Program-made: the position numbers and the translations under genes
Assembly: GCF_934747485.1 (NCBI RefSeq)
Contig: NZ_CAKVGN010000045.1
Coordinates: 1-24,966 of the forward strand
From: an uncultured Brachyspira sp.
Lineage (GTDB): Bacteria > Spirochaetota > Brachyspiria > Brachyspirales > Brachyspiraceae
Reading direction: 5' to 3'
DNA: 24,966 bases
Shown here: positions 15,158-22,675 of the stretch, piece after piece
Numbering within the stretch: position 1 is the first letter of the stretch
Layout of the letters: each line of letters opens with the position of its first letter
Notes under the pieces: generated by a model
Told to the model about the DNA's origin: nothing
What the model saw: only the letters and a program-made list of their open reading frames with translations
Databases searched by the model: none

Positions 15158-16710
15158 ACTTTTTTGTAATGTGCTTTAAAGTTTTCATCAAAATAATAAA
15201 TCATATCTTCATCTTTATCATGCGAATCATACCAAACCTGAGCAAAGAAAGGATTTTTCTTAGATAAAATATCGAAATTCCAAGTATAATCCGGCATACA
15301 TTCTTCACACCAATGACCAGCTTTTATAACAGTAAAAGGCGAAGCTTCAAATTCATGCCCATCAGCACAAGACCATTTTAATTTTGTGTATAAATCACCT
15401 TTAGTCATGCTATCGCTTAAAAGTTTACCCCCTCTAAACTCGGCAGCTTTTTTAAGGTCTTCTAAATCTATTTCACTGTCTTTTTTGCTTTCATCATAAC
15501 CATGATTAAGAAGCTTAGCATTTTTTATATCAAGCAAAGCTTTATAATCTATATAATTTCCTTCAGAGTCTTTATTTTCAAAAAGTAAATTAAAATCTTC
15601 CCATTTTTTAGGCAAATTATCAAAGTTTTCTAAACTTCCAAAATAAGCAATTATCTTACCGTCTTCATTATTTTTACGCCAATATGTCGGTGAATTAGGA
15701 TGCGGCAAAAGTCTCTGTATAGCAAAAAATGATATTAAAGAAGGAGGTACAATTTTACCCAAAGCATAATACCAATGAGTTTTTCCTATTTCATTCCAAT
15801 AATCAGTAACAGACTCTTTTTGATATGAGAATAATTCTTCTAATTTATTTCCGTCATAATACCAAAGCCCATGAAAGTTTCTTACAGCATTCCAATTAGG
15901 ATTCATATATTTTTTTGTGGAGCCTCCAATTAATTTGAATCCGTCATTAAAAGTATCATAACCAATAAGCCTGTTTTCTGCCTTGCTTCCCAAATTAAAA
16001 CAGCCTTTCCAAAAATAGTCATCTAAATTGCCTTTTATATCTTCAACAATTATTCTTTTCATCAAAAGTCCGCTGTCTCTTGCTGTAGCCCATTCAAGCG
16101 GTGCATTATAACAAGTATGAAACATAAGCCCATCGCTCATATTGTCTGTAAGCATTCTATTATGAAGCATAGCAGTTTGTCTTATTATAGCCCTATTTTC
16201 TAATGATGAATCAAGAACATATCTTTCGCCTTTTAATTTGGAAAAAGAATAAGCATCATATGGACTTATAAGCAAAGGGTCTCCAACTCTTCCCCAAGGG
16301 TGCTTTTCGTTTCTATTACCATAAAGTGCTACCGTTGATATATGAACAAGCTTAGGGCGTTTATCTTTAGGCATTTCCTCTAATATATCAACAATATTTT
16401 TAACCCCCACAAAGTTAGTTAAATGTGCAAGCTTTGGATATTTGTCCGAATTTGGAGGTATAACAGCAGCAAGATTAAGCACATAATGAGAGCCTTTTAT
16501 TAACTTCTCGCAATCTTCTTTTTTATGTAAATAACCTGTAACTATTTCTACTCTTTTGCCGTACTGCTTTTTAAATTTATCGCCTGCTTTTTTGCTTTCT
16601 TTTCTTACAAGCACTTTTACAAGTTCAATATCTTCTATCTCCATTAATTGTCTTAATGTTTCAAGACCCATATTCCCTGTAGAACCAGTTAAGCTAACTG
16701 TATATTTCAT
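15154..16710 (-). CDS. NAD(P)-dependent epimerase/dehydratase-like protein with C-terminal zinc-ribbon-like module
   Basis: A 518-residue protein. Residues 1 to about 330 resemble an extended short-chain dehydrogenase: Rossmann motif LTGSTGNMG (7-15), Asn-Leu-Ala-Ala loop (about 79-82), Ser/Thr at 125-126 and the Tyr154-x3-Lys158 catalytic pair (YSFSK). The C-terminal part contains WSCADGHEF and GHWCEEC, giving Cys448, His452, Cys468 and Cys471 in a C-x3-H...C-x2-C pattern, as in treble-clef zinc-ribbon repeats. The combination and length are unusual for sugar epimerases (normally 300-350 residues). AGGAG precedes ATG 16710, only 15 nt after the upstream outer-membrane protein gene, so the two are probably one transcript. 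Substrate unknown; surface polysaccharide or lipid metabolism is a guess. Confidence 0.8.
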   Translation of the reverse strand: MKYTVSLTGSTGNMGLETLRQLMEIEDIELVKVLVRKESKKAGDKFKKQYGKRVEIVTGYLHKKEDCEKLIKGSHYVLNLAAVIPPNSDKYPKLAHLTNFVGVKNIVDILEEMPKDKRPKLVHISTVALYGNRNEKHPWGRVGDPLLISPYDAYSFSKLKGERYVLDSSLENRAIIRQTAMLHNRMLTDNMSDGLMFHTCYNAPLEWATARDSGLLMKRIIVEDIKGNLDDYFWKGCFNLGSKAENRLIGYDTFNDGFKLIGGSTKKYMNPNWNAVRNFHGLWYYDGNKLEELFSYQKESVTDYWNEIGKTHWYYALGKIVPPSLISFFAIQRLLPHPNSPTYWRKNNEDGKIIAYFGSLENFDNLPKKWEDFNLLFENKDSEGNYIDYKALLDIKNAKLLNHGYDESKKDSEIDLEDLKKAAEFRGGKLLSDSMTKGDLYTKLKWSCADGHEFEASPFTVIKAGHWCEECMPDYTWNFDILSKKNPFFAQVWYDSHDKDEDMIYYFDENFKAHYKKV

Positions 16711-16725
16711 TAATTCTCCTATTTT

Positions 16726-18285
16726 TTATAATACATCATTAGTAATATTATTGTTATCATTATTCATATCACCATTTGTATAAGAATATATAGGAGGATC
16801 TTCCTTTTGTAAATAGTCAAATTTAGTGAATGCATAAGATAATTGAAATCCAACACCATTCACCCATATAGATTCATGCTTGCTTGTTACAGCCAAATCT
16901 AAGAAGAAATCAAGGAATAATCTGTCTTTCCAAGAAAATCCAAGCCCTGCATAAAGTCCTAATTTTGATACAAAATCCGTTTCGAGACTTTCTATTACTT
17001 CTTTTTGTGCTGTTTCTCTATATAAAGAATATATATTCATATCTAATCCATATTTTATTCCGCCTCTAATTTCAAACCAATCTAAAGGCTTTATTGCAGT
17101 TCCAACAGGTATTTCTAAATATGGAATAATACTTATAGCATTATGAAGAATATCGCCAGTAGTTATTAAATTACCTTCATCTATTGTATTATTAACACTA
17201 TTATAAGTATTAGACATTATATAAGTTGTGCCTAGATTTGTTACATTTAATCTTAAACCTATTCTAGGTTCTGTTGTTAATTTTATTACTCTGTCTATTA
17301 TATCCCATTCTAAAGTAGGTGCAGCACTAATATCAAAACTCATATTAAGATTATAATTTTGATTGCTATTAGCTAAACCGCTATTTATTACTTTATCTAT
17401 TTCATTAGGAGATATATTTGTAGAGTTTAGAATAAAACTCTTTTGATTATCTTTGTAAAGGTCAAATTCTAATCCAAGATTAAAATTCAATTTTTGCAAA
17501 GGTCCTGCTACTAAAGGCATAACAAACTCTGGATAAAACAATAATCTTACAGAATTATCAAAAGAATTTGTAGAAGTGTTTATATATTGATGTGATAATG
17601 TATCTTTTGTGCTGTTGTTTGTTATGTAATTTTGCGAATAGTTATTTACTGCTATAGCTATTGGTAAATTTAACTGCATATCATTATTAAAAACAACACT
17701 CACCGCTATTTCATTATACCATTGAGAGTTTGTAATATTGTTTGTTATAGTTGCATAATTATTCTCATTAGTTTGATGATAATAACTATATCCTTGATTA
17801 ATATAATATCCTCCGGATTTAGCTAATATATAATGTATAGATACCATATCATTAATTTTAAAAACAGGTCTGAATGCAAAAGAAGTATCTAAGTTTTTCT
17901 CTTTACCAAGTATAACTCTATTAGCAACTGGTATATATTCTCTATTATATTCCATAGTTTGAGAATCTATTGAGAAAGCTCCTCCTATTCCAAAATACAT
18001 CTCATTATCTTTTATTGGTATACCAAAATATAATTGAGCTGTGTTTTGCATACCATTTTTAAAACTAGGAGCATACATTCCTGAGAATAATGTTCTATCT
18101 AAATCAAATATATCTTTAGCCATTAATTTATCAGAATATGAAGACATTTGATAAGCTGTTGATCTTTTTACAGCGGAGTTATCTAAATTAAATATTATAT
18201 CTTTAGTTGTATATATGTTCTGAGAAAATAAACTTGAAAAAGAAAATACAATTATTGCAAAGATTATAAGTATTCTATTATTCAT
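16726..18285 (-). CDS. Predicted outer-membrane beta-barrel protein of unknown function
   Basis: A 519-residue protein with an N-terminal signal peptide (MNNRILIIFAIIVFSFSSLF, cleavage after about residue 21) and many alternating-pattern strands ending in short Asn/Ser-rich turns, typical of beta-barrels (LNLPIAIAVNNYSQ, IIPYLEIPVGTAIKP, LYAGLGFSWKDRLFLDFFLD, VGFQLSYAFTKFDY). The last 30 residues are a polar Asn-rich tail rather than a terminal barrel strand ending in Phe, which is odd for a BAM substrate. I do not recognise the family. AGGAAG precedes ATG 18285, and a promoter candidate lies upstream. It is followed at 15 nt by the epimerase-like gene. Confidence 0.65.
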   Translation of the reverse strand: MNNRILIIFAIIVFSFSSLFSQNIYTTKDIIFNLDNSAVKRSTAYQMSSYSDKLMAKDIFDLDRTLFSGMYAPSFKNGMQNTAQLYFGIPIKDNEMYFGIGGAFSIDSQTMEYNREYIPVANRVILGKEKNLDTSFAFRPVFKINDMVSIHYILAKSGGYYINQGYSYYHQTNENNYATITNNITNSQWYNEIAVSVVFNNDMQLNLPIAIAVNNYSQNYITNNSTKDTLSHQYINTSTNSFDNSVRLLFYPEFVMPLVAGPLQKLNFNLGLEFDLYKDNQKSFILNSTNISPNEIDKVINSGLANSNQNYNLNMSFDISAAPTLEWDIIDRVIKLTTEPRIGLRLNVTNLGTTYIMSNTYNSVNNTIDEGNLITTGDILHNAISIIPYLEIPVGTAIKPLDWFEIRGGIKYGLDMNIYSLYRETAQKEVIESLETDFVSKLGLYAGLGFSWKDRLFLDFFLDLAVTSKHESIWVNGVGFQLSYAFTKFDYLQKEDPPIYSYTNGDMNNDNNNITNDVL

Positions 18286-18334
18286 TTTTTCTTCCTAACT
18301 AACTAATTTTTTTTTGCATAATTTATTATACAAA

Positions 18335-18362
18335 ATTATAACAAAATTTTCATAAATGTAAA
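18335..18362 (-). promoter_or_regulatory. Possible promoter of the outer-membrane protein/epimerase unit
   Basis: On the minus strand TTTACA (complement of 18357-18362) and TATAAT (complement of 18335-18340) are 16 nt apart. A second TATAAT follows at the complement of 18325-18330. The ATG lies about 50 nt downstream. Confidence 0.45.
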
Positions 18363-18509
18363 TTGATAAAAAAATAAATTTTTATTTAATGATATTAATT
18401 TCGGATTTTTTTTACAAACTTTTTCAATAAATATAAAAAAATGTTTTATATGTACTACAATATTACATAAATATGTTTTTTTAAAATTATTATATTTATT
18501 TTAGTATTT

Positions 18510-18989
18510 TTACAAAGTTTGTTTAGTTATAGTTGTTTGCGGAACTTTTAGTCTTTGTTGTTTTTCATCTAATGTGATTATTGTTACACCTTCTATTGTA
18601 GCATTTGATTCATCTTCAAATATAATCATATAATTAAACATAGTAGTAGATTTTGCTTCACCATTGGTAATAATATAAGATATTGTATAATAGTATATAT
18701 TATTTTTAACATCTTCATATATGCTTGAAGCAGGTATAAAGTCACTATCTATATTAATAGAACCGTCTTCATTAATAGTTACGATAATTTCTCTTTCACC
18801 CGTTGTTTCTCCTGTATCATCTTGCAGTTGCTGCGGTATTGGAGTGCTTGGGTAGTTTGCATTATCTTCTTCTATGCTTCCTATCCAAGTTCCTACAAAT
18901 TTTTTATTTACACCTGCACCTGTAATATTTTGAAGTTTACAGCTAATAATTAAGATTATAAGAATAGTTAGTTTTAATACGTTTTTCAT
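18510..18989 (-). CDS. Small predicted lipoprotein of unknown function
   Basis: A 159-residue protein with a lipoprotein signal (LIILIISC, Cys17) and a short beta-rich body. FVGTWIGSIEEDN at about 31-43 resembles the opening strand of small lipocalin-like lipoproteins, followed by REIIVTINEDGSINIDS and a run of strands to the end. I cannot assign a function. ATG 18989 has no clear Shine-Dalgarno; the signal peptide supports this start. It stands alone: the downstream outer-membrane protein begins 224 bp away with its own promoter, and the upstream ffh gene is divergent. A weak AT-rich hairpin with a T-tract at about 18440-18469 could end its transcript. Confidence 0.7.
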   Translation of the reverse strand: MKNVLKLTILIILIISCKLQNITGAGVNKKFVGTWIGSIEEDNANYPSTPIPQQLQDDTGETTGEREIIVTINEDGSINIDSDFIPASSIYEDVKNNIYYYTISYIITNGEAKSTTMFNYMIIFEDESNATIEGVTIITLDEKQQRLKVPQTTITKQTL

Positions 18990-19145
18990 AATATAAAATT
19001 AGTATCGACTTTTTTATCTATTTTTTTATTATATAGCTTAATTTTAATTTTACATAAAAATTGTTTAATATGTTAGATAATTTTCATAAAAAATAAAAAA
19101 AATATTCCAACCTGTAACAGTTTATATGAATTTATCTAAAAAACA

Positions 19146-19174
19146 TTGACTTTTTTATGTTTTTGCCTTAGAAT
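19146..19174 (+). promoter_or_regulatory. Sigma70-type promoter of the ffh operon
   Basis: TTGACT at 19146-19151 and TAGAAT at 19169-19174 are separated by 17 nt. Transcription would start near 19181, about 30 nt before ATG 19212. The -35 coincides with an in-frame TTG at 19146, so that codon cannot be the natural start if this promoter is used. Confidence 0.7.
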
Positions 19175-19211
19175 AACTAAGCACAGATTATTGATTTATT
19201 GGTATTTTTTA

Positions 19212-20567
19212 ATGTTTGATAACTTAACAAAATCTATATCTAACGTGTTCTCTAAATTACGCGATAAAAAAGTCTTATCTGAAAAAGATATAGAAGACAC
19301 CCTCATAGGAATTAAAGAAGCCTTATTATCAGCAGACGTATCTTTAGAAGCAGCTGATAAATTTTTAGAAGAAGCCAAAAAAAGAGCCATAGGAAAAGAA
19401 AAGTTAGAAAATGTAGACCCTGCTAATCAATTTGTAGCCGATGTTCATGATACTTTGGTTTCTATGATAGGCGAAGGTGAAAGCGGTCTTAAATTAGAAC
19501 CTGTAGAAAAAACAACAGTTACTCTCCTATTCGGTTTGCAAGGTTCTGGTAAAACTACAACTTCTGCTAAATTGGCTAAATATTATAAAGATAAAAGAAG
19601 AGTTTTTCTTGTTGGTCTTGACGTACACAGACCTGCTGCTATGGAACAATTAGCAGTATTAGCTAAAGAGGTTGATGTTCCTTGTCATATAGATACAAAA
19701 GAAAAAAAGCCTTATAAAATATTAAAAAGAGCTATGTCTATCGCTAAAAAAGAGCAGTATAATATGATTATTGTAGATACTGCAGGACGTTTAGAGATAG
19801 ATGAAGAGATGATGCTTGAACTTAGAAGAGTTGTTAATTCTGTTGATGTTACAGAAAAATTACTCGTTGTAGATTCTACAGCAGGTCAAAGTGTGTTTGA
19901 TGTTGCTAAGAGTTTTCAAAGCAATATTGGCATAAATGGTGTAATACTTACAAAATTTGACTCTGGTGTTAGAGGAGGAGCTGCTTTATCGCTTCGTTAT
20001 GCAACAGGCTCTTCAGTTAAGTTTATAGGTACTGGTGAACATTTAGAAGATATAGATGTATTTGATGCAAAAAGAGTTGCAGGTCAGATACTCGGCATGG
20101 GTGATATAGTAAAACTTGTTGAAAAAGCTCGTGCTGCTATCAGTGAGAAAGAAGCTCAAGAGATGCTTCAAAAAGTTATAGAAAATAATTTTGATTATAA
20201 TGACTTTTTGAAACAGATAGATGCTACAACTAAAATGGGCGGTATATCTAAAATGACTTCTATGATACCGGGAATGGCTAATGTGGATAATGAATTAATA
20301 AGCAGAGAAGAACAGAAGTTTGTAAAATATAAAGCTATTATACAATCAATGACTAAAAAAGAGCGTTTAGCATTATTTCCTTTGAATAATTCAAGAAAGA
20401 TGCGTATAGCTAATGGAAGCGGTCAAAGTATTTATGATGTAAATCAGCTAATAAAGCAATTTACAATGATGAAGAATATGATGGGCAGCACTAAAAAAAT
20501 GAATAAGTTAGCAAAATCCCTAGAGGGCATAGGTATGTCTATAGATGATTTAAATAAATTAATGTAA
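19212..20567 (+). CDS. ffh: Signal recognition particle GTPase Ffh (SRP54)
   Basis: A 451-residue cytoplasmic GTPase that binds signal sequences and 4.5S RNA and hands ribosomes to FtsY. The N-terminal helical domain is followed by the GTPase motifs GLQGSGKTTTSAK, DVHRPAA, DTAGR and TKFD (TKLD in many relatives). The methionine-rich M domain has MTSMIPGM, the RNA-binding SRKMRIANGSG and MMKNMMG near the end. I chose ATG 19212 because the protein then opens MFDNLTKSI, as in relatives. The extra 22 residues of the longer frame would be encoded by promoter DNA. No strong Shine-Dalgarno is seen. It heads an operon with rpsP, khpA and rimM, a common bacterial order. No 4.5S RNA gene was recognised nearby. 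Confidence 0.96.
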   Translation: MFDNLTKSISNVFSKLRDKKVLSEKDIEDTLIGIKEALLSADVSLEAADKFLEEAKKRAIGKEKLENVDPANQFVADVHDTLVSMIGEGESGLKLEPVEKTTVTLLFGLQGSGKTTTSAKLAKYYKDKRRVFLVGLDVHRPAAMEQLAVLAKEVDVPCHIDTKEKKPYKILKRAMSIAKKEQYNMIIVDTAGRLEIDEEMMLELRRVVNSVDVTEKLLVVDSTAGQSVFDVAKSFQSNIGINGVILTKFDSGVRGGAALSLRYATGSSVKFIGTGEHLEDIDVFDAKRVAGQILGMGDIVKLVEKARAAISEKEAQEMLQKVIENNFDYNDFLKQIDATTKMGGISKMTSMIPGMANVDNELISREEQKFVKYKAIIQSMTKKERLALFPLNNSRKMRIANGSGQSIYDVNQLIKQFTMMKNMMGSTKKMNKLAKSLEGIGMSIDDLNKLM

Positions 20568-20587
20568 TAATTTTGGAGGAAAGAAAG

Positions 20588-20953
20588 GTGGTAAAATTAA
20601 GATTAAAACGTATAGGTCGCAAACATGAACCTCATTATCGTGTAGTTGCAACAGATTCTCGTTTTCCGCGTGATGGTCGTTTTATAGAGGAGTTGGGCTG
20701 GTTTAATCCTAAGGCTAAAGATGTTTTATACAAATTAGATTTAGAGAACATCAAAAAATGGCTCTCTAATGGTGCACAGCCTACTTATGCAGTTAAGAGT
20801 ATTCTTGTAAAAGAAGGATTAATGGAGAAAGATAAAGGAGCTCCGCTTGCTAGAAAACAAAAAAGAGCATTGAAAAATCCTGAGAAGAGACGTAAGAATC
20901 GTACACAAGCTAAGCCAGAGGTAACAACAGAAGAAAGTAACACTGAGGCTTAA
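20588..20953 (+). CDS. rpsP: 30S ribosomal protein S16
   Basis: A 121-residue small-subunit ribosomal protein. The body VKLRLKRIGRKHEPHYRVV, with DSRFPRDGRFIEELG and FNPKAKD, is diagnostic for S16. A Lys/Arg-rich then Glu/Thr-rich C-terminal extension (about 85-121) makes it longer than the usual 80-90 residues. The start is GTG 20588: GGAGGA at 20575-20580 lies 7 nt upstream and the protein then begins MVKLRL. A longer frame from TTG 20573 would translate the Shine-Dalgarno itself and is rejected. It lies 20 nt after ffh and 27 nt before the KH-domain gene. Confidence 0.97.
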   Translation: MVKLRLKRIGRKHEPHYRVVATDSRFPRDGRFIEELGWFNPKAKDVLYKLDLENIKKWLSNGAQPTYAVKSILVKEGLMEKDKGAPLARKQKRALKNPEKRRKNRTQAKPEVTTEESNTEA

Positions 20954-20980
20954 TATATATTATAATAAAAGGAGTGTGCT

Positions 20981-21223
20981 ATGACGGAAGAAAAAGAGCT
21001 TATTGAGTACCTAGCTAAAAAGCTAGTTGATGAGCCTGATGGGGTTAGTGTTAAAGTGATTGAAGGTGAAAAAAGTACTATTCTCGAGCTAAAGGTTAAT
21101 CAAAGCGACATAGGTAAGATAATAGGTAAAAGAGGTCGTATAGCTCATGCTTTACGAACTATTCTTTTTGCTGCTTCTATGAAAAGCGGTAAACGTGTTA
21201 TGCTTGAGATTATTGACAATTGA
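20981..21223 (+). CDS. khpA: KH-domain RNA-binding protein KhpA
   Basis: An 80-residue protein, a single KH domain of the KhpA (YlqC) type. The GxxG loop appears as IIGKRGRIAHALRTIL (about 47-62), followed by the final strand RVMLEIID. In other bacteria KhpA binds RNA, often with KhpB, and affects division and ribosome or sRNA biology. AAAAGGAG sits just before ATG 20981. It lies between rpsP and rimM, the usual place for this gene, and its stop overlaps the rimM start by 4 nt, so translation is probably coupled. Confidence 0.94.
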   Translation: MTEEKELIEYLAKKLVDEPDGVSVKVIEGEKSTILELKVNQSDIGKIIGKRGRIAHALRTILFAASMKSGKRVMLEIIDN

Positions 21224-21729
21224 AGATTTTTTATTCAACTATCACTAGTGTGCATGGCTTAAATGGAGAGGTAGAATCTTCTTTTCTAGATAAAAGTTAT
21301 TTTGCCTCTCTTCCTTTTTTAAATAATAATATCAACATATATATTGATAATCAAGAATATAAAATAATAAATATAAAGAAAAAAAATAAAGCTTTTGTTT
21401 TCAAATTAGAAAAAATAGATAATATTGATGATGCCAAAGCTTTAATAGGTAAAGACATTTATATAGACTATGATAGTTTACCCTCTTTAGATGATGACAG
21501 TTTTTATGAGGCTGAAATTATAGGCTATAATGTAATAGATTCTGATGGGAAACTCTATGGAAAAGTAGTAGATTTATATTCTTTGCCATCTAATTATGTT
21601 TTTGTTATTTCTTTGGAGAATAGTAAACAAGAGATTTCTATACCATTTGTTGGGGCATATTTCGGAAAAGTTGATAAAGCTAATAAGTTTATAGAGATTA
21701 TAGAGAAACCTATAGTTGATGAAGAGTGA
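21220..21729 (+). CDS. rimM: Ribosome maturation factor RimM
   Basis: A 169-residue factor that binds S19 and aids maturation of the 30S head. The N-terminal part has the ITSVHGLNGEVES motif, and the C-terminal PRC-barrel-like part includes FYEAEIIGYNVIDSDGKLYG and ISIPFVGAYFGKVD. The start is TTG 21220, overlapping the khpA stop (TTGA), with only a weak GAGAT about 10 nt upstream, as expected for coupled translation. In many bacteria trmD and rplS follow directly. Here neither does, and 412 bp without a gene comes next. Confidence 0.93.
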   Translation: MKIFYSTITSVHGLNGEVESSFLDKSYFASLPFLNNNINIYIDNQEYKIINIKKKNKAFVFKLEKIDNIDDAKALIGKDIYIDYDSLPSLDDDSFYEAEIIGYNVIDSDGKLYGKVVDLYSLPSNYVFVISLENSKQEISIPFVGAYFGKVDKANKFIEIIEKPIVDEE

Positions 21730-21803
21730 AAATAACTGCATTTTTACACAAATATACATTTATTACTTTATAGATATTAAAAAGATACAAAGCTAAAATA
21801 TTT

Positions 21804-21930
21804 GCACTTTCACGAAGCGTGCCAGAAAAGGGCGAAAACTTTGACGAAGTCCGCACCGCGACTGAAAGGAGTCCTTCAGGCAGACCGTAGGAAGTAACTT
21901 TAGGTATGGGTGCGAAGGCGGGAAAAGTTT
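21804..21930. other. GC-rich structured element, candidate ncRNA or dispersed repeat
   Basis: By hand count about 66 of 127 bases are G or C, far above the flanking AT-rich DNA. It has several self-complementary parts: CACG-AAG-CGTG at 21811-21821, CTGAA...TTCAG around the palindrome-like AAGGAGTCCTT (about 21862-21879), and long-range pairs CGCACC/GGTGCG and AAACTTT/AAAGTTT that bring the two ends together. CGAAG recurs three times. The closing pairs suggest one folded domain. It does not match tRNA, tmRNA, SRP RNA or RNase P RNA motifs that I know. Strand is undetermined, and a genus-specific intergenic repeat is an equally likely explanation. Confidence 0.5.
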
Positions 21931-22006
21931 AATAAAAATCATATTACAAAATATACTTATTTAGCTATATACTAAAAACTACACACATTTTACAAAAATA
22001 TATAAA

Positions 22007-22034
22007 TTGACAAAATTATTTCTTTGAGTATATT
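22007..22034 (+). promoter_or_regulatory. Sigma70-type promoter of hslVU
   Basis: Consensus TTGACA at 22007-22012 and TATATT at 22029-22034 are 16 nt apart. A TATAAT at 22035-22040 is too far from this -35. The predicted leader of about 100 nt before ATG 22142 contains short hairpins. Confidence 0.55.
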
Positions 22035-22141
22035 TATAATACAAGTATTAACTAATGATTGTTAGACTACTGCAAAAAATTTGCATTAGAAAAGAATATA
22101 TATTAAAATAATATATATAGAATTTAAAAAAAGGATACTAT

Positions 22142-22672
22142 ATGTTTAAAGGCACTACTATATGTGCGGTATGCAGAGATGGTGTTACTGCTATAGCTGG
22201 AGATGGACAGGTTACTTTAGGCGAAACTGTGATGAAGCCTAATGCTGTTAAATTAAGAAAACTATACGGGGGTAAGGTAATATCGGGTTTTGCTGGCTCT
22301 ACCGCTGATGCTTTTACATTATTTGAAAAGTTTGAAAAGAGGCTTCAAGAGTTTTCGGGTGATTTAACACGTGCTGCTGTGGAACTTGCTCGTGAGTGGA
22401 GAACTGATAAGATGCTTAGAAATTTACAGGCACTTATTATAGTGGCTAGCAAAGAGAAAATGTTGCTTTTATCTGGTAATGGTGATGTGATAGAGAGTGA
22501 GAATAATATACTTGCTATTGGAAGCGGCGGACAATATGCTAAGGCGGCTGCTATGGCTTTGAGTGAAAATACTAATCTTTCTGCTAAAGAGATAGCAAGA
22601 AAGTCTTTAGAGATTGCTTCACAAATATGTATATATACCAATAGTAATATTTCTTTGGAGGTAATAGAATAG
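22142..22672 (+). CDS. hslV: ATP-dependent protease peptidase subunit HslV
   Basis: A 176-residue proteasome-like peptidase that forms a double-hexamer ring and degrades proteins unfolded by HslU. The N-terminus MFKGTTI fits a short propeptide cut before Thr5, the catalytic nucleophile (relatives read ATTI). Other signatures are SGFAGSTADAFTLFEKFE, ELAREWRTDK and LAIGSGGQYA. AAGGA lies about 7 nt before ATG 22142. It is followed by hslU after 3 nt, the standard operon. Confidence 0.96.
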   Translation: MFKGTTICAVCRDGVTAIAGDGQVTLGETVMKPNAVKLRKLYGGKVISGFAGSTADAFTLFEKFEKRLQEFSGDLTRAAVELAREWRTDKMLRNLQALIIVASKEKMLLLSGNGDVIESENNILAIGSGGQYAKAAAMALSENTNLSAKEIARKSLEIASQICIYTNSNISLEVIE

Positions 22673-22675
22673 ATT

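Larger units (their letters stand above)
21730..22141. other. Gene-free stretch between rimM and hslV
   Basis: This 412-bp gap contains the GC-rich structured element (21804-21930), the hslV promoter (22007-22034) and a leader with short hairpins: TGCAAA/TTTGCA around 22074-22088 and ATATATATT/AATATATAT around 22097-22119. I see no coding frame, tRNA or remnants of trmD or rplS. Confidence 0.6.

Noticed and set aside
19146..19211. 22-residue extension of Ffh from TTG 19146
   Set aside because: The TTG lies in the -35 of the predicted promoter, so it would not be transcribed; ATG 19212 gives the family N-terminus.
20573..20587. TTG start for ribosomal protein S16
   Set aside because: It would translate through the Shine-Dalgarno GGAGGA; GTG 20588 gives the canonical MVKLRL start.
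21804..21930. tRNA, tmRNA, 4.5S RNA or RNase P RNA
   Set aside because: No cloverleaf, T-loop motif, SRP tetraloop domain or RNase P conserved core could be recognised in either strand.
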